Assembly (NCBI RefSeq): GCF_019656055.1
Contig: NZ_BPKY01000007.1
Location: forward strand, 122,328-186,327
Direction of reading: 5' to 3'
Origin: Leuconostoc miyukkimchii
GTDB lineage: Bacteria; Bacillota; Bacilli; Lactobacillales; Lactobacillaceae
Length of the DNA: 64,000 bases
Position numbers and translations under genes: made by a program
Shown here: in pieces, positions 26,756 to 36,023 of the stretch
Layout of the letters: every line of letters starts with the position of its first letter
Numbering within the stretch: the stretch's first letter is position 1
Notes under the pieces: model-generated
The model's input: the letters and a program-made list of their open reading frames with translations, nothing else
Databases searched by the model: none
What the model was told of the DNA's origin: nothing

Positions 26756-28108
26756 CTACTTAGTTAATCTTGCACTGAACTTTTTTGTTGCTTCTTCATA
26801 ACCAGGCTTGCCTAACAATGCAAACATTGCCGTCTTATAAGCTTCAACACCAGGTTGGTTGAATGGATTGATACCGAATGTGTAACCAGAAGCACCAACA
26901 GCCATTTCGAAGAAATAAACGAGATAACCTAATGAATAGGCATCTTGTGCTGGTAAATGTACCGCTAGGTTAGGAACACCGCCATCTATGTGAGCTAATG
27001 TCACACCTTGAGATGCTTTTGTATTAACCTCATCAATTGTGATACCCTCCAAATATTGCAAGCCGTCATTGTTTCCTGCTTCATGTGGTAAGTCCAAATT
27101 TGATACTGGTTCGTCAAGTTTGACAACCGTTTCAAATAAGTCACGACGACCTTCTTGAATATATTGTCCAAGTGAATGCAAATCTGTCGAGAAGTTCGCT
27201 GATGATGGGTAGATGCCCTTTTGGTTTTTACCTTCAGATTCACCCATTAATTGCTTCCACCACTCTGATAAATACTGCATAGATGGTTCCCAGTTAATAA
27301 GTAATTCTGTTGTATAGCCCTTATCATACAAGATACGACGAGCAGCGGCATACTTATAAGCTTCGTTTTTTGTAATATCTGATTCCGAATATTCTTCTTG
27401 TGCGTCTTTAGCACCAGTCATCAAATCTTGAATGTTGGCACCAGATGCTGCGATTGGCAACAAACCAACAGCAGTCAGTACAGAGAAACGGCCACCAACA
27501 CCATCAGGTATCGTAAACGTTTCGTAACCCTCGATCTCTGCTTCATCATGCAATGCACCATGTTTTGCGTCAGTTGTTGCATAAATACGCTTTTTAGCAT
27601 TATCTGCACCATACTTTTTCTCAAGTAGCTGTTTGAAAACACGAAATGCTATTGATGGTTCAGTTGTGGTACCAGATTTTGAAATAATATTAACTGAGAA
27701 GTCCTGATCACCAATGACACGTACCAAATCGTTTAAATATGAAGCAGAGGTTGAGTTACCGGCAAAATATATTTTAACACCTTGACGTTGTTCGTCAGCC
27801 AATTCATTATTAAACATTGGGTTAAGAAAATCAACGGCCATTTTAGCTCCAAGATACGAACCACCAATACCAATAACAACCAAAATTTTTGATTCTTGTT
27901 GTATCTTTTTAGCTGCTTCTTGAATCCGAGAAAATTCCTTTTTGTCATAATCAGTTGGTAAAGTTACCCAATCAGAATATTCTGCACCAGCTCCTGTACG
28001 ATTACGTAGTTGTTGATCAGCCATTGTAATTAGTGGTTGCATTTCGGAAAATTCATGGTCAGCCACGAAATTTTCGATGTTCTTTGTATCAAATGTGATG
28101 TGTGCCAT
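26756..28108 (-). CDS. pgi: Glucose-6-phosphate isomerase
   Basis: Interconverts glucose 6-phosphate and fructose 6-phosphate. 450 residues, the usual Gram-positive length, starting [10 protein letters not shown]. Signatures: [15 protein letters not shown] (about 74-88), [14 protein letters not shown] (about 143) and the C-terminal [14 protein letters not shown]. The ATG at 28108 has no Shine-Dalgarno; a perfect AGGAGG lies 50 bases upstream (28158-28163) next to an in-frame GTG at 28153 and an ATG at 28165, so the true start is unclear. A cre site overlaps the likely transcription start, suggesting catabolite control. Confidence 0.95.
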   Translation of the reverse strand: MAHITFDTKNIENFVADHEFSEMQPLITMADQQLRNRTGAGAEYSDWVTLPTDYDKKEFSRIQEAAKKIQQESKILVVIGIGGSYLGAKMAVDFLNPMFNNELADEQRQGVKIYFAGNSTSASYLNDLVRVIGDQDFSVNIISKSGTTTEPSIAFRVFKQLLEKKYGADNAKKRIYATTDAKHGALHDEAEIEGYETFTIPDGVGGRFSVLTAVGLLPIAASGANIQDLMTGAKDAQEEYSESDITKNEAYKYAAARRILYDKGYTTELLINWEPSMQYLSEWWKQLMGESEGKNQKGIYPSSANFSTDLHSLGQYIQEGRRDLFETVVKLDEPVSNLDLPHEAGNNDGLQYLEGITIDEVNTKASQGVTLAHIDGGVPNLAVHLPAQDAYSLGYLVYFFEMAVGASGYTFGINPFNQPGVEAYKTAMFALLGKPGYEEATKKFSARLTK

Positions 28109-28170
28109 AGTATTAATAGCGTGTTCACTTGTCTCAAACGAACAACTGAACACATTCCTCCTCATATATT

Positions 28171-28184
28171 GTTAAGCGCTTACA
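28171..28184. promoter_or_regulatory. cre-like site before pgi
   Basis: GTTAAGCGCTTACA matches 12 of 14 cre positions. It overlaps the start expected from an extended -10 (TGATAGAAT, 28190-28198) within the end of nagB. Confidence 0.55.
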
Positions 28185-28195
28185 ACCTTATTCTA

Positions 28196-28900
28196 TCACA
28201 ATTTCGATGCTGCTGCGTCATCAATAATAATTGTAACGTCTTCATGGTTTTGTAATATAGAAGCTGGTACATCTTCTGTTACTGGACCGTTTACCGTTGC
28301 TGCTATCGCATCAGCTTTATCTGCTCCAAATGCAAGTAATAAAATCTTTTTAGCTGACATGACTGAAGCAATACCCATTGAAATGGCTTGTGTAGGGACA
28401 TCTGATTCATTATCAAAAAAACGCGCATTTGCATCTATAGTTGATTGTGTTAAATTGACAACATGAGTAGTTGATTCAAATGATGTTCCTGGTTCATTAA
28501 AACCAATATGACCATTACGACCAATGCCAAGTAATTGTAAATCAATTGGATGATCAGTAATAATGTCATCATATTCTTTAGCCGCTGCATTATGATCCGC
28601 ACGCAAACCATCAGGTACATAACTATGTTTAAATGGTTTTTTGTTAAATAGATGCTGGTTCATAAAATAACGATAACTTTGTGAGTCATTACCAGACAAA
28701 CCTAAATACTCATCCAAATTGACTGAAACAATGTTTGAGAAATCTAAATCACTTTCAACCAACTGATTATACAGTGCAATCGGCGTTGAACCTGTTGCCA
28801 GTCCTAAAACCTTTGCTTGTCCATGAGAAAGAATGTCTTTGTAAATTTGAAACGCCTGTTGTGCGCCTTCTGCTGAATCTTTAACTTTTATAATATTCAT
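28196..28900 (-). CDS. nagB: Glucosamine-6-phosphate deaminase
   Basis: Converts glucosamine 6-phosphate to fructose 6-phosphate and ammonia, feeding amino sugars to glycolysis; its product is the substrate pool of the neighbouring pgi enzyme. 234 residues with [28 protein letters not shown] (catalytic Asp), [19 protein letters not shown] at 28900 chosen (GGAG upstream); the GTG two codons earlier is less likely. Two tandem GntR/NagR-type operators lie directly upstream. Confidence 0.97.
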   Translation of the reverse strand: MNIIKVKDSAEGAQQAFQIYKDILSHGQAKVLGLATGSTPIALYNQLVESDLDFSNIVSVNLDEYLGLSGNDSQSYRYFMNQHLFNKKPFKHSYVPDGLRADHNAAAKEYDDIITDHPIDLQLLGIGRNGHIGFNEPGTSFESTTHVVNLTQSTIDANARFFDNESDVPTQAISMGIASVMSAKKILLLAFGADKADAIAATVNGPVTEDVPASILQNHEDVTIIIDDAAASKL

Positions 28901-28915
28901 AATCACGCTCCATAT

Positions 28916-28946
28916 ATTGGTCTATACCGATTTGGTCTATACCAAT
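28916..28946. promoter_or_regulatory. Tandem NagR/YvoA-type operators
   Basis: ATTGGTCTATACCGA (28916-28930) and TTTGGTCTATACCAAT (28931-28946): two copies of GGTCTATACC exactly 15 bases apart, matching the inverted-repeat dre sites of GntR-family amino-sugar repressors. The regulator gene is not in the window. Confidence 0.8.
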
Positions 28947-28995
28947 ATGATAACACAATTCACCTTATTTGAACAGCTATAAAACTAAAAAACGT

Positions 28996-30270
28996 TTATT
29001 GGAAAATAGCACGCCAAGATCGTACAAACCAATTAGCTCGTGTTGTGGACTGTTTGGCAACTAGCATTATGCTTTTATTCTCCGAACTCGTGTTTGGTAA
29101 ATAAGATATATCTGGTGAAGTAATATTAGCACTACCAACAATTTGGCCTTTTTTTATATTTTTACTTTTTATAGATTTAACTGTTGTTTTAATACTTAAA
29201 TCTGTTTTCTTGTCTGCCCAAAAAGTTTTTGTTTTAGCAATGGTAACAGGCATATGATTTTTTTTCATACTTTTCAAATTTAATGTTGAATTGCTTGGTA
29301 AGGTACTATTTTTTTGATAACTGATGGGCACTTTTTCTGCTAAAACATCATTCACTATATTCAACGTAATTTGATAACGCTGCACCTCATCCATATAATC
29401 ACCAGCGCCATTAACAACAGTAATAAATTCATGTCCATTTGTGTCTTTGATGATACCTGTAAATGCTGCACCAGATTCCGGTGTCGATCCAGTCTTCAAT
29501 CCTTCAAAAACGAGGTTATTAGGATTTGATATTTTGGCTAAATGTTCATTTCGTAACACTGACTGGTCGGTTGGCTCCTTCACAACATAGCTTGGTGTTA
29601 AATGATAGGTAATATAGTCTAGTTTTGCAAGCTCACGAATACTTGGATCAAGTGTTAGTATTTCACGTGCCATGATTGCCAATTGTTCAGCACTTGCCAT
29701 GTTTGCAGCATCTGCAGGTGCTGTCTTGATTTGATTCTCGAAGGCATTACTATTAACTTGACCCGCAGCATTGTACCATTTAGAGCCTGTTAAATGAAGC
29801 TCTTTGGCCCACATTTGTAAAGCCTCTTGGGTTGACATACCCTTTGGCGTCATATATTCACCTAATGCAAATGAGGCATCATTTGCGGACATAGCGAAAA
29901 CCGCATTATATAGCTCACGTACAGTTAATTTGTCACCCGCTTTAACTGCCAAATGTGAAAATAAATGCCCATCTTCACGCGATAAATCTGATTTTTTAGT
30001 AATAGGTACTTGATCTGTCCATTTGATTTTACCTTCATGTATACCACGCAAAACAGCATAAGCCGTAAGCATTTTTGATTGCGATGCAATCGGTCCCTGT
30101 TTGTTAACATTCTTTGTTGCTAAAATCTGTCCAGTTGTAGCATCGACAACCATTGCCGAAGTGACGTTTTCAGTTAGTGATAACGGTTTTAATCCTTCAT
30201 TAGCCGAAACTGTTGTGACCATAATTGATGACGCAACAATACTCGCCCCGATAATGCTAATTCGCTTCAT
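28996..30270 (-). CDS. dacA: D-alanyl-D-alanine carboxypeptidase (class A-like PBP5 type)
   Basis: Trims the terminal D-Ala of peptidoglycan stem peptides. 424 residues: signal peptide (1-23, cleavage after VSANE-type site), S11 peptidase domain with SxxK in IASQSKMLTAY (about 62), SxN in AMSANDASF (about 128) and KTGS (about 258), then a C-terminal beta domain and an amphipathic end (RANWFVRSWRAIFQ) for membrane attachment. It lies 12 bases behind the histidine kinase gene, so it belongs to the response regulator-kinase operon. Confidence 0.95.
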   Translation of the reverse strand: MKRISIIGASIVASSIMVTTVSANEGLKPLSLTENVTSAMVVDATTGQILATKNVNKQGPIASQSKMLTAYAVLRGIHEGKIKWTDQVPITKKSDLSREDGHLFSHLAVKAGDKLTVRELYNAVFAMSANDASFALGEYMTPKGMSTQEALQMWAKELHLTGSKWYNAAGQVNSNAFENQIKTAPADAANMASAEQLAIMAREILTLDPSIRELAKLDYITYHLTPSYVVKEPTDQSVLRNEHLAKISNPNNLVFEGLKTGSTPESGAAFTGIIKDTNGHEFITVVNGAGDYMDEVQRYQITLNIVNDVLAEKVPISYQKNSTLPSNSTLNLKSMKKNHMPVTIAKTKTFWADKKTDLSIKTTVKSIKSKNIKKGQIVGSANITSPDISYLPNTSSENKSIMLVAKQSTTRANWFVRSWRAIFQ

Positions 30271-30282
30271 AAATTTCTCCCC

Positions 30283-31368
30283 CTAATTTTGCTTCAATGG
30301 TACTGTAATAATAAATGATGTTAAATCATCATCAGATGTTGCTGACACAGACCCATGATGCTGTTCTATAATGCCCTTAACAATTGCTAACCCCAATCCT
30401 GTACCACCCGTTTTACTATTACGAGAGCTTTCAACACGATAAAAACGGTCAAATATATCCTTAATAGCGTCACTAGGAATTCTAATCCCATCATTAACAA
30501 CACGTATTTCAACATTTGATTCCCGAATTTGCGCTGTTAACTTAATAAACGTTGCACCTTCTCCGTACTTCATCGCATTAGTAATTAGATTCATTAGTAC
30601 ACGAGCTAATTTATCAGAATCAGCTTCCAACATGATTAATTCTGGATTCGTAATTTGTGTTAACTCGATTTGTTTTTCTTGGGCCTCAATTTCGTAACTT
30701 GCTAATAATTGTGCAAATAAATCACTCAAACTAAGCGTTGTAAGATTAAGAACGGCATCATGAGCCTGTGTTTTTGAATATTCAAATAAATCCTCAACCA
30801 ATACTTTCATTTGATTCGATTTATTATACGCTGTGTGAACGTATTTCGCTTTTTCTTCTGCATTTAAAGTATCCGCATTCATTTCAACAAGACCAAGATA
30901 CCCAATGATAGCAGTTAACGGTGTCCGCAAATCATGAGAAATATTAGTAATCATTTCATCTTTTGATTGCTCACTTTCGCGTTCTTCTTCACGAATTTTA
31001 CGTGTGTTTTTAGCAATTTGATTATAAACATCAATAAGTGCCTGTGTTTTGGGTGCATATATTGCATGCCAATCAATTGTGCTATCTGAATTTTCTTGAG
31101 CTATCCGATTCATATCACGAATCAAAGATAGTAAACTTTCCGACTGACGCCATTTCACATACTGCCAAATCATGATAAGTATATTTCCAGAAATGAGTAG
31201 TAGTAGTAATAACCATTGGTTTGTAAGAGCGGAAAAATGCCAATATTCTCTTAGGCTGCCTATACCGCTCACAACAGACCAACTAAAAAAAAGCAGTAAC
31301 AAAATTGTCACTACCGCATAGTAAATCTTTGTACGATTGTGTTTTAGAAATAACGCCAAACTTTTCAT
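30283..31368 (-). CDS. Sensor histidine kinase (VanS/HpkB-like)
   Basis: 361 residues: membrane helices at about 13-34 and 48-69 with only a short outer loop, then a HAMP-like linker and a kinase core with H box MITNISHDLRTPLTAIIGYL (about 139-158), N box MNLITNAMKYGEG, and G boxes RVVNDG and GGTGLGLAIVKG. The short sensor suggests membrane or intramembrane sensing. It overlaps the response regulator by one base and precedes dacA, like VanRS-type wall regulators. Confidence 0.93.
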   Translation of the reverse strand: MKSLALFLKHNRTKIYYAVVTILLLLFFSWSVVSGIGSLREYWHFSALTNQWLLLLLLISGNILIMIWQYVKWRQSESLLSLIRDMNRIAQENSDSTIDWHAIYAPKTQALIDVYNQIAKNTRKIREEERESEQSKDEMITNISHDLRTPLTAIIGYLGLVEMNADTLNAEEKAKYVHTAYNKSNQMKVLVEDLFEYSKTQAHDAVLNLTTLSLSDLFAQLLASYEIEAQEKQIELTQITNPELIMLEADSDKLARVLMNLITNAMKYGEGATFIKLTAQIRESNVEIRVVNDGIRIPSDAIKDIFDRFYRVESSRNSKTGGTGLGLAIVKGIIEQHHGSVSATSDDDLTSFIITVPLKQN

Positions 31369-32057
31369 TAGTTTACTTCAATCTTATAGCCAACGCCCCA
31401 AACCGTTTGGATAACCTGATCACCATTCGTTGCATCTTCAATCTTGTCACGTAAATGAGAAACATGTACCATAACAGTTTTAGCTGAAACGACTGATTCT
31501 TGTTGCCATACGCGTTCAAAAATATCATCAGCGGAAAACACACGATTTGGATGTGATGCTAACAAATAAAAAATACCAAATTCTAATGCTGTTAAATTAA
31601 CCAAATCGCCATCTGCCGTCTTCACTTCATGGCTATCCTTATTAATTACCAATGATCCAATATCTAAGACATCCGGTGTTTGATCTTGGACTGAATTTTC
31701 TGCTCGTCGCAACAATGATCGCACCCGTGCCATTACTTCTAGTGGATTAAACGGCTTAGTCACATAATCATCGGCGCCTGTGATTAGACCTTGGATTTTA
31801 TCCATGTCGCCAGATTTCGCTGATAACATTAATATTGGAATGCGACTATCTTTACGAACAATTTTGACAACTTCCAGACCATTCATATTTGGCATCATGA
31901 CATCTAAAATCATAAGCGCTATATCTGGGTTCGTATTAAGCTTAGAAATTGCTTCTTTTCCATCGATTGCCATCACAGGATCATAACCTTCATTCTTCAG
32001 ATAAATCTCAAGTAATTCAGCTATTTCAATATCATCATCGACAACTAAAATTTTCAT
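31368..32057 (-). CDS. OmpR/PhoB-family response regulator
   Basis: 229 residues. Receiver domain with DDD at 7-9, phospho-acceptor Asp in LMILDVMMP (about 54), the KSG segment and KPF (Lys about 103); a winged-helix Trans_reg_C domain with VMVHVSHLRDKIE and VWGVGYKIE. First gene of RR-HK-dacA and 12 bases after the DUF1129-type gene, so all four may be one transcript. Confidence 0.95.
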   Translation of the reverse strand: MKILVVDDDIEIAELLEIYLKNEGYDPVMAIDGKEAISKLNTNPDIALMILDVMMPNMNGLEVVKIVRKDSRIPILMLSAKSGDMDKIQGLITGADDYVTKPFNPLEVMARVRSLLRRAENSVQDQTPDVLDIGSLVINKDSHEVKTADGDLVNLTALEFGIFYLLASHPNRVFSADDIFERVWQQESVVSAKTVMVHVSHLRDKIEDATNGDQVIQTVWGVGYKIEVN

Positions 32058-32069
32058 CCTAAGCTCCTT

Positions 32070-32774
32070 TTACTTTTTCACTTGTGCAGACTCTAAACGT
32101 GCTTGTTGTGATAATTGACTAATGGCTAAAAATCCACCACTTAATCCAGAATATTGACGATTCCATCGGAATCCACCATATGCTACAACGGCAAAAATAA
32201 TATATGCAAGTGGTGGCAAAGTCGGATTAATTGCTTGTGGTAATAACCCTAATACAACGAAACCAACTATCCATGCTGCTACTGCGCCAATCAAGTAAAA
32301 CCAACGACGGCTTTTGTGTTTCCCGTTTTTTACTTTCTTAGGATCCGGTGTTAATTTCAAAACCACCTCAGTATATATCGTTCCACCAAGTGCTGCAATC
32401 AAAAGTATCGATACAATACCGGCGCCTTGACTATTAGCATTTTTTGAAAAGAACAATGAGAATCCAAAGACAACACAGAACAACATCAATATCGCTAAAG
32501 AAGTGTCTAAAGCTAGCGTCCAGAATTTGTAGTCATGCAATTTTTTAGCTAATTTTTTTGGATCTAAATATTGTTGAACAGCTTGTGTTGGTGTACCATA
32601 AATTTGTGCCGCAGTTTGTCCAGTCCCTTGGGCTGCATAGAGTTGTTCCTCAACCTCATTTGTGATTTCTGCTACTTTTTCAGTAGACAATTTGCTGTTT
32701 TGTAACAATAATTTTTTAAAACGAAAAATAAAGTCTTCGTTTTTTTTAGTTAATTGGTGCTTCTTTTCTGACAT
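32070..32774 (-). CDS. DUF1129/HAAS-type membrane protein
   Basis: 234 residues from the ATG at 32774 (GGAGG seven bases upstream); the frame to 32840 has no such site. The N-terminus (KNEDFIFRFKKLLLQNSKL, VEEQLYAAQGTGQTAAQIYGTPTQAVQQYL) is a HAAS-like helical module; four hydrophobic segments follow. Gene order ychF then this family is usual in Lactobacillales. Function unknown; its place ahead of a two-component system suggests, but does not prove, an accessory envelope role. Confidence 0.8.
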   Translation of the reverse strand: MSEKKHQLTKKNEDFIFRFKKLLLQNSKLSTEKVAEITNEVEEQLYAAQGTGQTAAQIYGTPTQAVQQYLDPKKLAKKLHDYKFWTLALDTSLAILMLFCVVFGFSLFFSKNANSQGAGIVSILLIAALGGTIYTEVVLKLTPDPKKVKNGKHKSRRWFYLIGAVAAWIVGFVVLGLLPQAINPTLPPLAYIIFAVVAYGGFRWNRQYSGLSGGFLAISQLSQQARLESAQVKK

Positions 32775-32852
32775 TTTTGTTCCTCCGGGTAATATGTACA
32801 CAGGATTCATCCTGTTTAAGTATGTTTTAGAACATTTCAAACGATTGAAACA

Positions 32853-33953
32853 TTAGACATTAAACCTAAATTCAATAATGTCTCCATCAGCAACAACGTA
32901 CTCTTTTCCTTCTGAACGTAATTTACCGGCCTCTTTAACTGCTTTAACTGAACCCAACGCGTTCAAATCATCAAAAGCAATTGTTTCTGCACGAATAAAG
33001 CCACGTTCAAAGTCTGAATGAATTGTTCCAGCTGCTTGTGGTGCTTTCATGTTTGCTTTGAATGTCCAAGCACGTGTTTCTTTGCCACCGGCTGTGAAAA
33101 AAGTCCGCAAATCAAGTAAATGATAAGCTGCGCGAATTAATTTGTTTAAACCTGGTTCTGTTACGCCAGCCATTTCTAAAAATTCGGCTCTATCTTCATC
33201 AGCCAATTGCGCAATTTCTTCTTCAGCACTGGCAGACAAACCAATAACATCAGCGCCTTCAGTAGCAGCGAATGCCTTAATTTCATTGAAATAAGGTGAC
33301 GATTCTGGATCAGCCATATCATCTTCTGCCAAATTAGCCACATAAAGAACTGGCTTACTTGTTAGCAAAAACAAGCTTTTTACAATTTTTTGTTCGTCTT
33401 CATTAAAGTCAATTGAACGCACACTTTTGCCTGCCTCCAATGTTGGTTTTATTTTTTCTAAGACTGACAGTTCAATCTTTGCAAGCTTATCAGGTCCCTT
33501 TGCTGCACGTGCTACTTTTGCATAACGCTTATCGATTGTCTCAAGATCAGCCAAAATCAATTCAGTATTAATTGTATCAATATCGTCTAACGGATCAACC
33601 ACACCATTGACGTGAATAATATCATCCCCATCAAATGCACGTACAACGTGAATTATCGCATTAACTTGTCGAATATTTTCTAAAAATTTGTTCCCAAGGC
33701 CTTCACCCTGAGAAGCACCTTTAACAATACCTGCAATGTCTGTAAATTCAAAAGTTGTGGGGATAATTTTATCAGCAGGTTCTATTTCTTGAATACGTGC
33801 TAAACGATCATCTGGTACTTCAACCATCCCGACATTTGGTTCAATTGTGGCAAACGGATAGTTTGCCATCTCGGCCCCTGCTTTTGTAATTGCATTAAAT
33901 AGTGTTGATTTGCCGACGTTTGGTAACCCGACAATTCCAGCTGTAAGTGACAT
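32853..33953 (-). CDS. ychF: Redox/ribosome-associated GTPase YchF (OLA1 family)
   Basis: 366 residues, exactly the family length, beginning MSLTAGIVGLPNVGKSTLF (P-loop). Also TIEPNVGMV, FTDIAGIV (G3), the family's NxxE-type G4 variant VANLAEDD, and the C-terminal TGS domain ending GDIIEFRFNV. Binds ATP rather than GTP in known members. There is no Shine-Dalgarno at the ATG. A GTG ten codons upstream (33983) stands exactly six bases after TATAAT (33990-33995), so a leaderless, slightly longer form is possible. Confidence 0.97.
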   Translation of the reverse strand: MSLTAGIVGLPNVGKSTLFNAITKAGAEMANYPFATIEPNVGMVEVPDDRLARIQEIEPADKIIPTTFEFTDIAGIVKGASQGEGLGNKFLENIRQVNAIIHVVRAFDGDDIIHVNGVVDPLDDIDTINTELILADLETIDKRYAKVARAAKGPDKLAKIELSVLEKIKPTLEAGKSVRSIDFNEDEQKIVKSLFLLTSKPVLYVANLAEDDMADPESSPYFNEIKAFAATEGADVIGLSASAEEEIAQLADEDRAEFLEMAGVTEPGLNKLIRAAYHLLDLRTFFTAGGKETRAWTFKANMKAPQAAGTIHSDFERGFIRAETIAFDDLNALGSVKAVKEAGKLRSEGKEYVVADGDIIEFRFNV

Positions 33954-33989
33954 ATTAATTACTATGTGACAAGTCGTTTGCACTGTGTA

Positions 33990-33995
33990 ATTATA
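33990..33995 (-). promoter_or_regulatory. -10 box before ychF
   Basis: Perfect TATAAT on the minus strand; the predicted start coincides with an in-frame GTG at 33983. No good -35 is visible. Confidence 0.45.
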
Positions 33996-34083
33996 TTTTA
34001 TTAAGATAGATCATTTTACTAAAATACAACAACTGTTAGTGAACTTTGACTTAAATCACGTTTCCTTTCTTAGTTCAAATCGA

Positions 34084-34287
34084 CTAATTTGTTTCAGATA
34101 CTACTAGAATTTTTTTTAATCGCTTATTAAAATCAAACCGTGGCATCATAATTCCTCGTCCACAATTTGTACAAGATAGTTTGATGTCTGCACCAACACG
34201 AGTTACTTTCCAAGCGTTAGCACCACAGGCATGCGGCTTCTTCATCTCAACAATATCGTTTAATTTATAAACCAATGGTTCCGGCAT
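34084..34287 (-). CDS. DUF951 family protein
   Basis: 67 residues from the ATG at 34287, one base after the parB stop. Typical DUF951 content: DIVEMKKPHACGANAW, then IKLSCTNCGRGIMMPR, with three Cys and a His for a small zinc-ribbon-like fold. Its role is unknown; it occurs conserved next to parB and ychF in Firmicutes. Confidence 0.9.
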   Translation of the reverse strand: MPEPLVYKLNDIVEMKKPHACGANAWKVTRVGADIKLSCTNCGRGIMMPRFDFNKRLKKILVVSETN

Positions 34288-34288
34288 A

Positions 34289-35188
34289 TTAGTCAACCTC
34301 AATATCTAATAAATTTAAAATACGACTCAAATCATCATTTGAAGTATAGTTAATTTCTATTTTACCATTACCCTTGTTACCAACATTAACTTTGACCTTC
34401 GTGCCAAATTTTTCTTCGAGCTGTGTCGCTAATGAAGAGACAAATGGTGAGACAACTTTTTCTAATTTTTCAGTGGAGCCTTGATTTTTTTGCTTAACTA
34501 GCGCTTCAACTTGTCGTACGTTTAAGCCTTGTGCAACAACTAATTGTGCTACCTTTTCAATTTGTGTTTTAGATTTTAAACCCAGTAATGCACGAGCATG
34601 TCCCATAGAAAGATCACCTATTTCTATGAGCATTTGTACTGATTTTGGCAACTTCAATAAGCGTAATGCGTTTGCAACAGTTGTACGATCTTTTCCTACC
34701 TTTTCAGCCACTTGCGTCTGTGTTAAATGCAATTGTTGCATTAACGCATCATACGCCTGAGCCTCTTCAATAGCATCCAAATCAGTACGTTGCAGATTTT
34801 CAACCAGTGCCACGGCAGCCATCGTATCATCATCAACATCACGCACTATGGCACTGATACTTGATAAATCAGCAAGTTTTGATGCACGAACACGTCTTTC
34901 ACCCGCAATAATTTGATACTTATCTTTAAAACGACGAACAATGATTGGCGTTAACACACCATTAGCTTGGATTGAATTGGCGAGTTCTTGTAACTTTTCA
35001 TCATTAAAATGATGCCGTGGTTGAAATGGATTGGCCTCAACTTCAACTAATTTAATTGGCACTACACGTTCACCATCTGTTGCCTTTTTAGTAACAGATT
35101 TCGTATGTTCCAATGCTTCTTCGGTCACATTATTTGCATTAAATAAGCCACCAAGTCCTTTTCCAAGACCACCTTTTTTAATTGCCAT
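34289..35188 (-). CDS. parB: ParB/Spo0J chromosome partitioning protein
   Basis: 299 residues. CTP-binding ParB domain with EANPFQPRHHF and IIAGERRVRASKLA (about 92-105), the helix-turn-helix LTQTQVAEKVGKDRTTVANALRLL, and a C-terminal dimerisation domain. Loads at parS sites and recruits SMC. It overlaps parA by 11 bases. I found no parS (TGTTTCACGTGAAACA) in the window. Confidence 0.95.
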   Translation of the reverse strand: MAIKKGGLGKGLGGLFNANNVTEEALEHTKSVTKKATDGERVVPIKLVEVEANPFQPRHHFNDEKLQELANSIQANGVLTPIIVRRFKDKYQIIAGERRVRASKLADLSSISAIVRDVDDDTMAAVALVENLQRTDLDAIEEAQAYDALMQQLHLTQTQVAEKVGKDRTTVANALRLLKLPKSVQMLIEIGDLSMGHARALLGLKSKTQIEKVAQLVVAQGLNVRQVEALVKQKNQGSTEKLEKVVSPFVSSLATQLEEKFGTKVKVNVGNKGNGKIEINYTSNDDLSRILNLLDIEVD

Positions 35189-35939
35189 ATTGTTCTAAGA
35201 CCTCCTGTGCGAGATTACTATAGACCTGTGCCCCAATTGAACGTGGGTCAAAATCAATAATAGCCTGACCGTACGAAGGTGCCTCACTCAAACGCACCGA
35301 ACGCGGAATGACCGTTGTATACACCTTATCACCAAAATAATTACGCACTTCCTCAGATACCTGTTTTGCTAAATTAGTTCGCGCATCGTACATCGTCAGT
35401 AAAATTCCTGAGATATCTAATGCTGCGTTAAATTGTTGGCGAACAAGTTCTATCGTATTTAAAAGTTGTCCCAGACCCTCAAGTGCATAAAATTCTGTCT
35501 GCACAGGAATAAGTATTGCATCAGAAGCTGTAAAAGCATTGACAGTCAATAAGCCTAATGCTGGCGGATTATCAATTAATATAAAGTCATAATCATCAGC
35601 AACTTCAGATAACGCTTTCTTTAGTCGATACTCACGCTTTTTTTGACTTGCTAATTCAATTTCAGCACCAGACAATTGAATTGTTGCGGGCAACAAATCA
35701 TAATTATCTGTTGCCACTATAACTTCTCGTATTGGTACAAGGTCAACAATTACGTCATAACTATCACGTTCTAATTCAGATTTATCAATACCAGAACCGC
35801 TTGTTGCGTTTCCTTGTGCATCGATATCTACAAGTAAAACACGTTTACCCGCTTGTGCAAGTGCTGCGCCCAGATTAACACTTGTCGTTGTTTTTCCGAC
35901 GCCACCTTTTTGGTTGGCTAATGCAATTATTTGTGCCAT
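35178..35939 (-). CDS. parA: ParA/Soj partitioning ATPase
   Basis: 253 residues with the deviant Walker A KGGVGKTTTS at about 10-19, Walker B DFILIDNPPALG and ILIPVQTEFYALEG. Works with ParB in origin segregation and replication control. It lies between rsmG and parB, the usual Firmicutes order, without a noc gene. Confidence 0.96.
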   Translation of the reverse strand: MAQIIALANQKGGVGKTTTSVNLGAALAQAGKRVLLVDIDAQGNATSGSGIDKSELERDSYDVIVDLVPIREVIVATDNYDLLPATIQLSGAEIELASQKKREYRLKKALSEVADDYDFILIDNPPALGLLTVNAFTASDAILIPVQTEFYALEGLGQLLNTIELVRQQFNAALDISGILLTMYDARTNLAKQVSEEVRNYFGDKVYTTVIPRSVRLSEAPSYGQAIIDFDPRSIGAQVYSNLAQEVLEQYGN

Positions 35940-36023
35940 GTGGTTTTGGCGTCCTTTCTGTCAACGTATCTGGTGCTGTTTACTAAAAAACAGTCAATAT
36001 ACTCCCTAAAATTGCTCATATAA

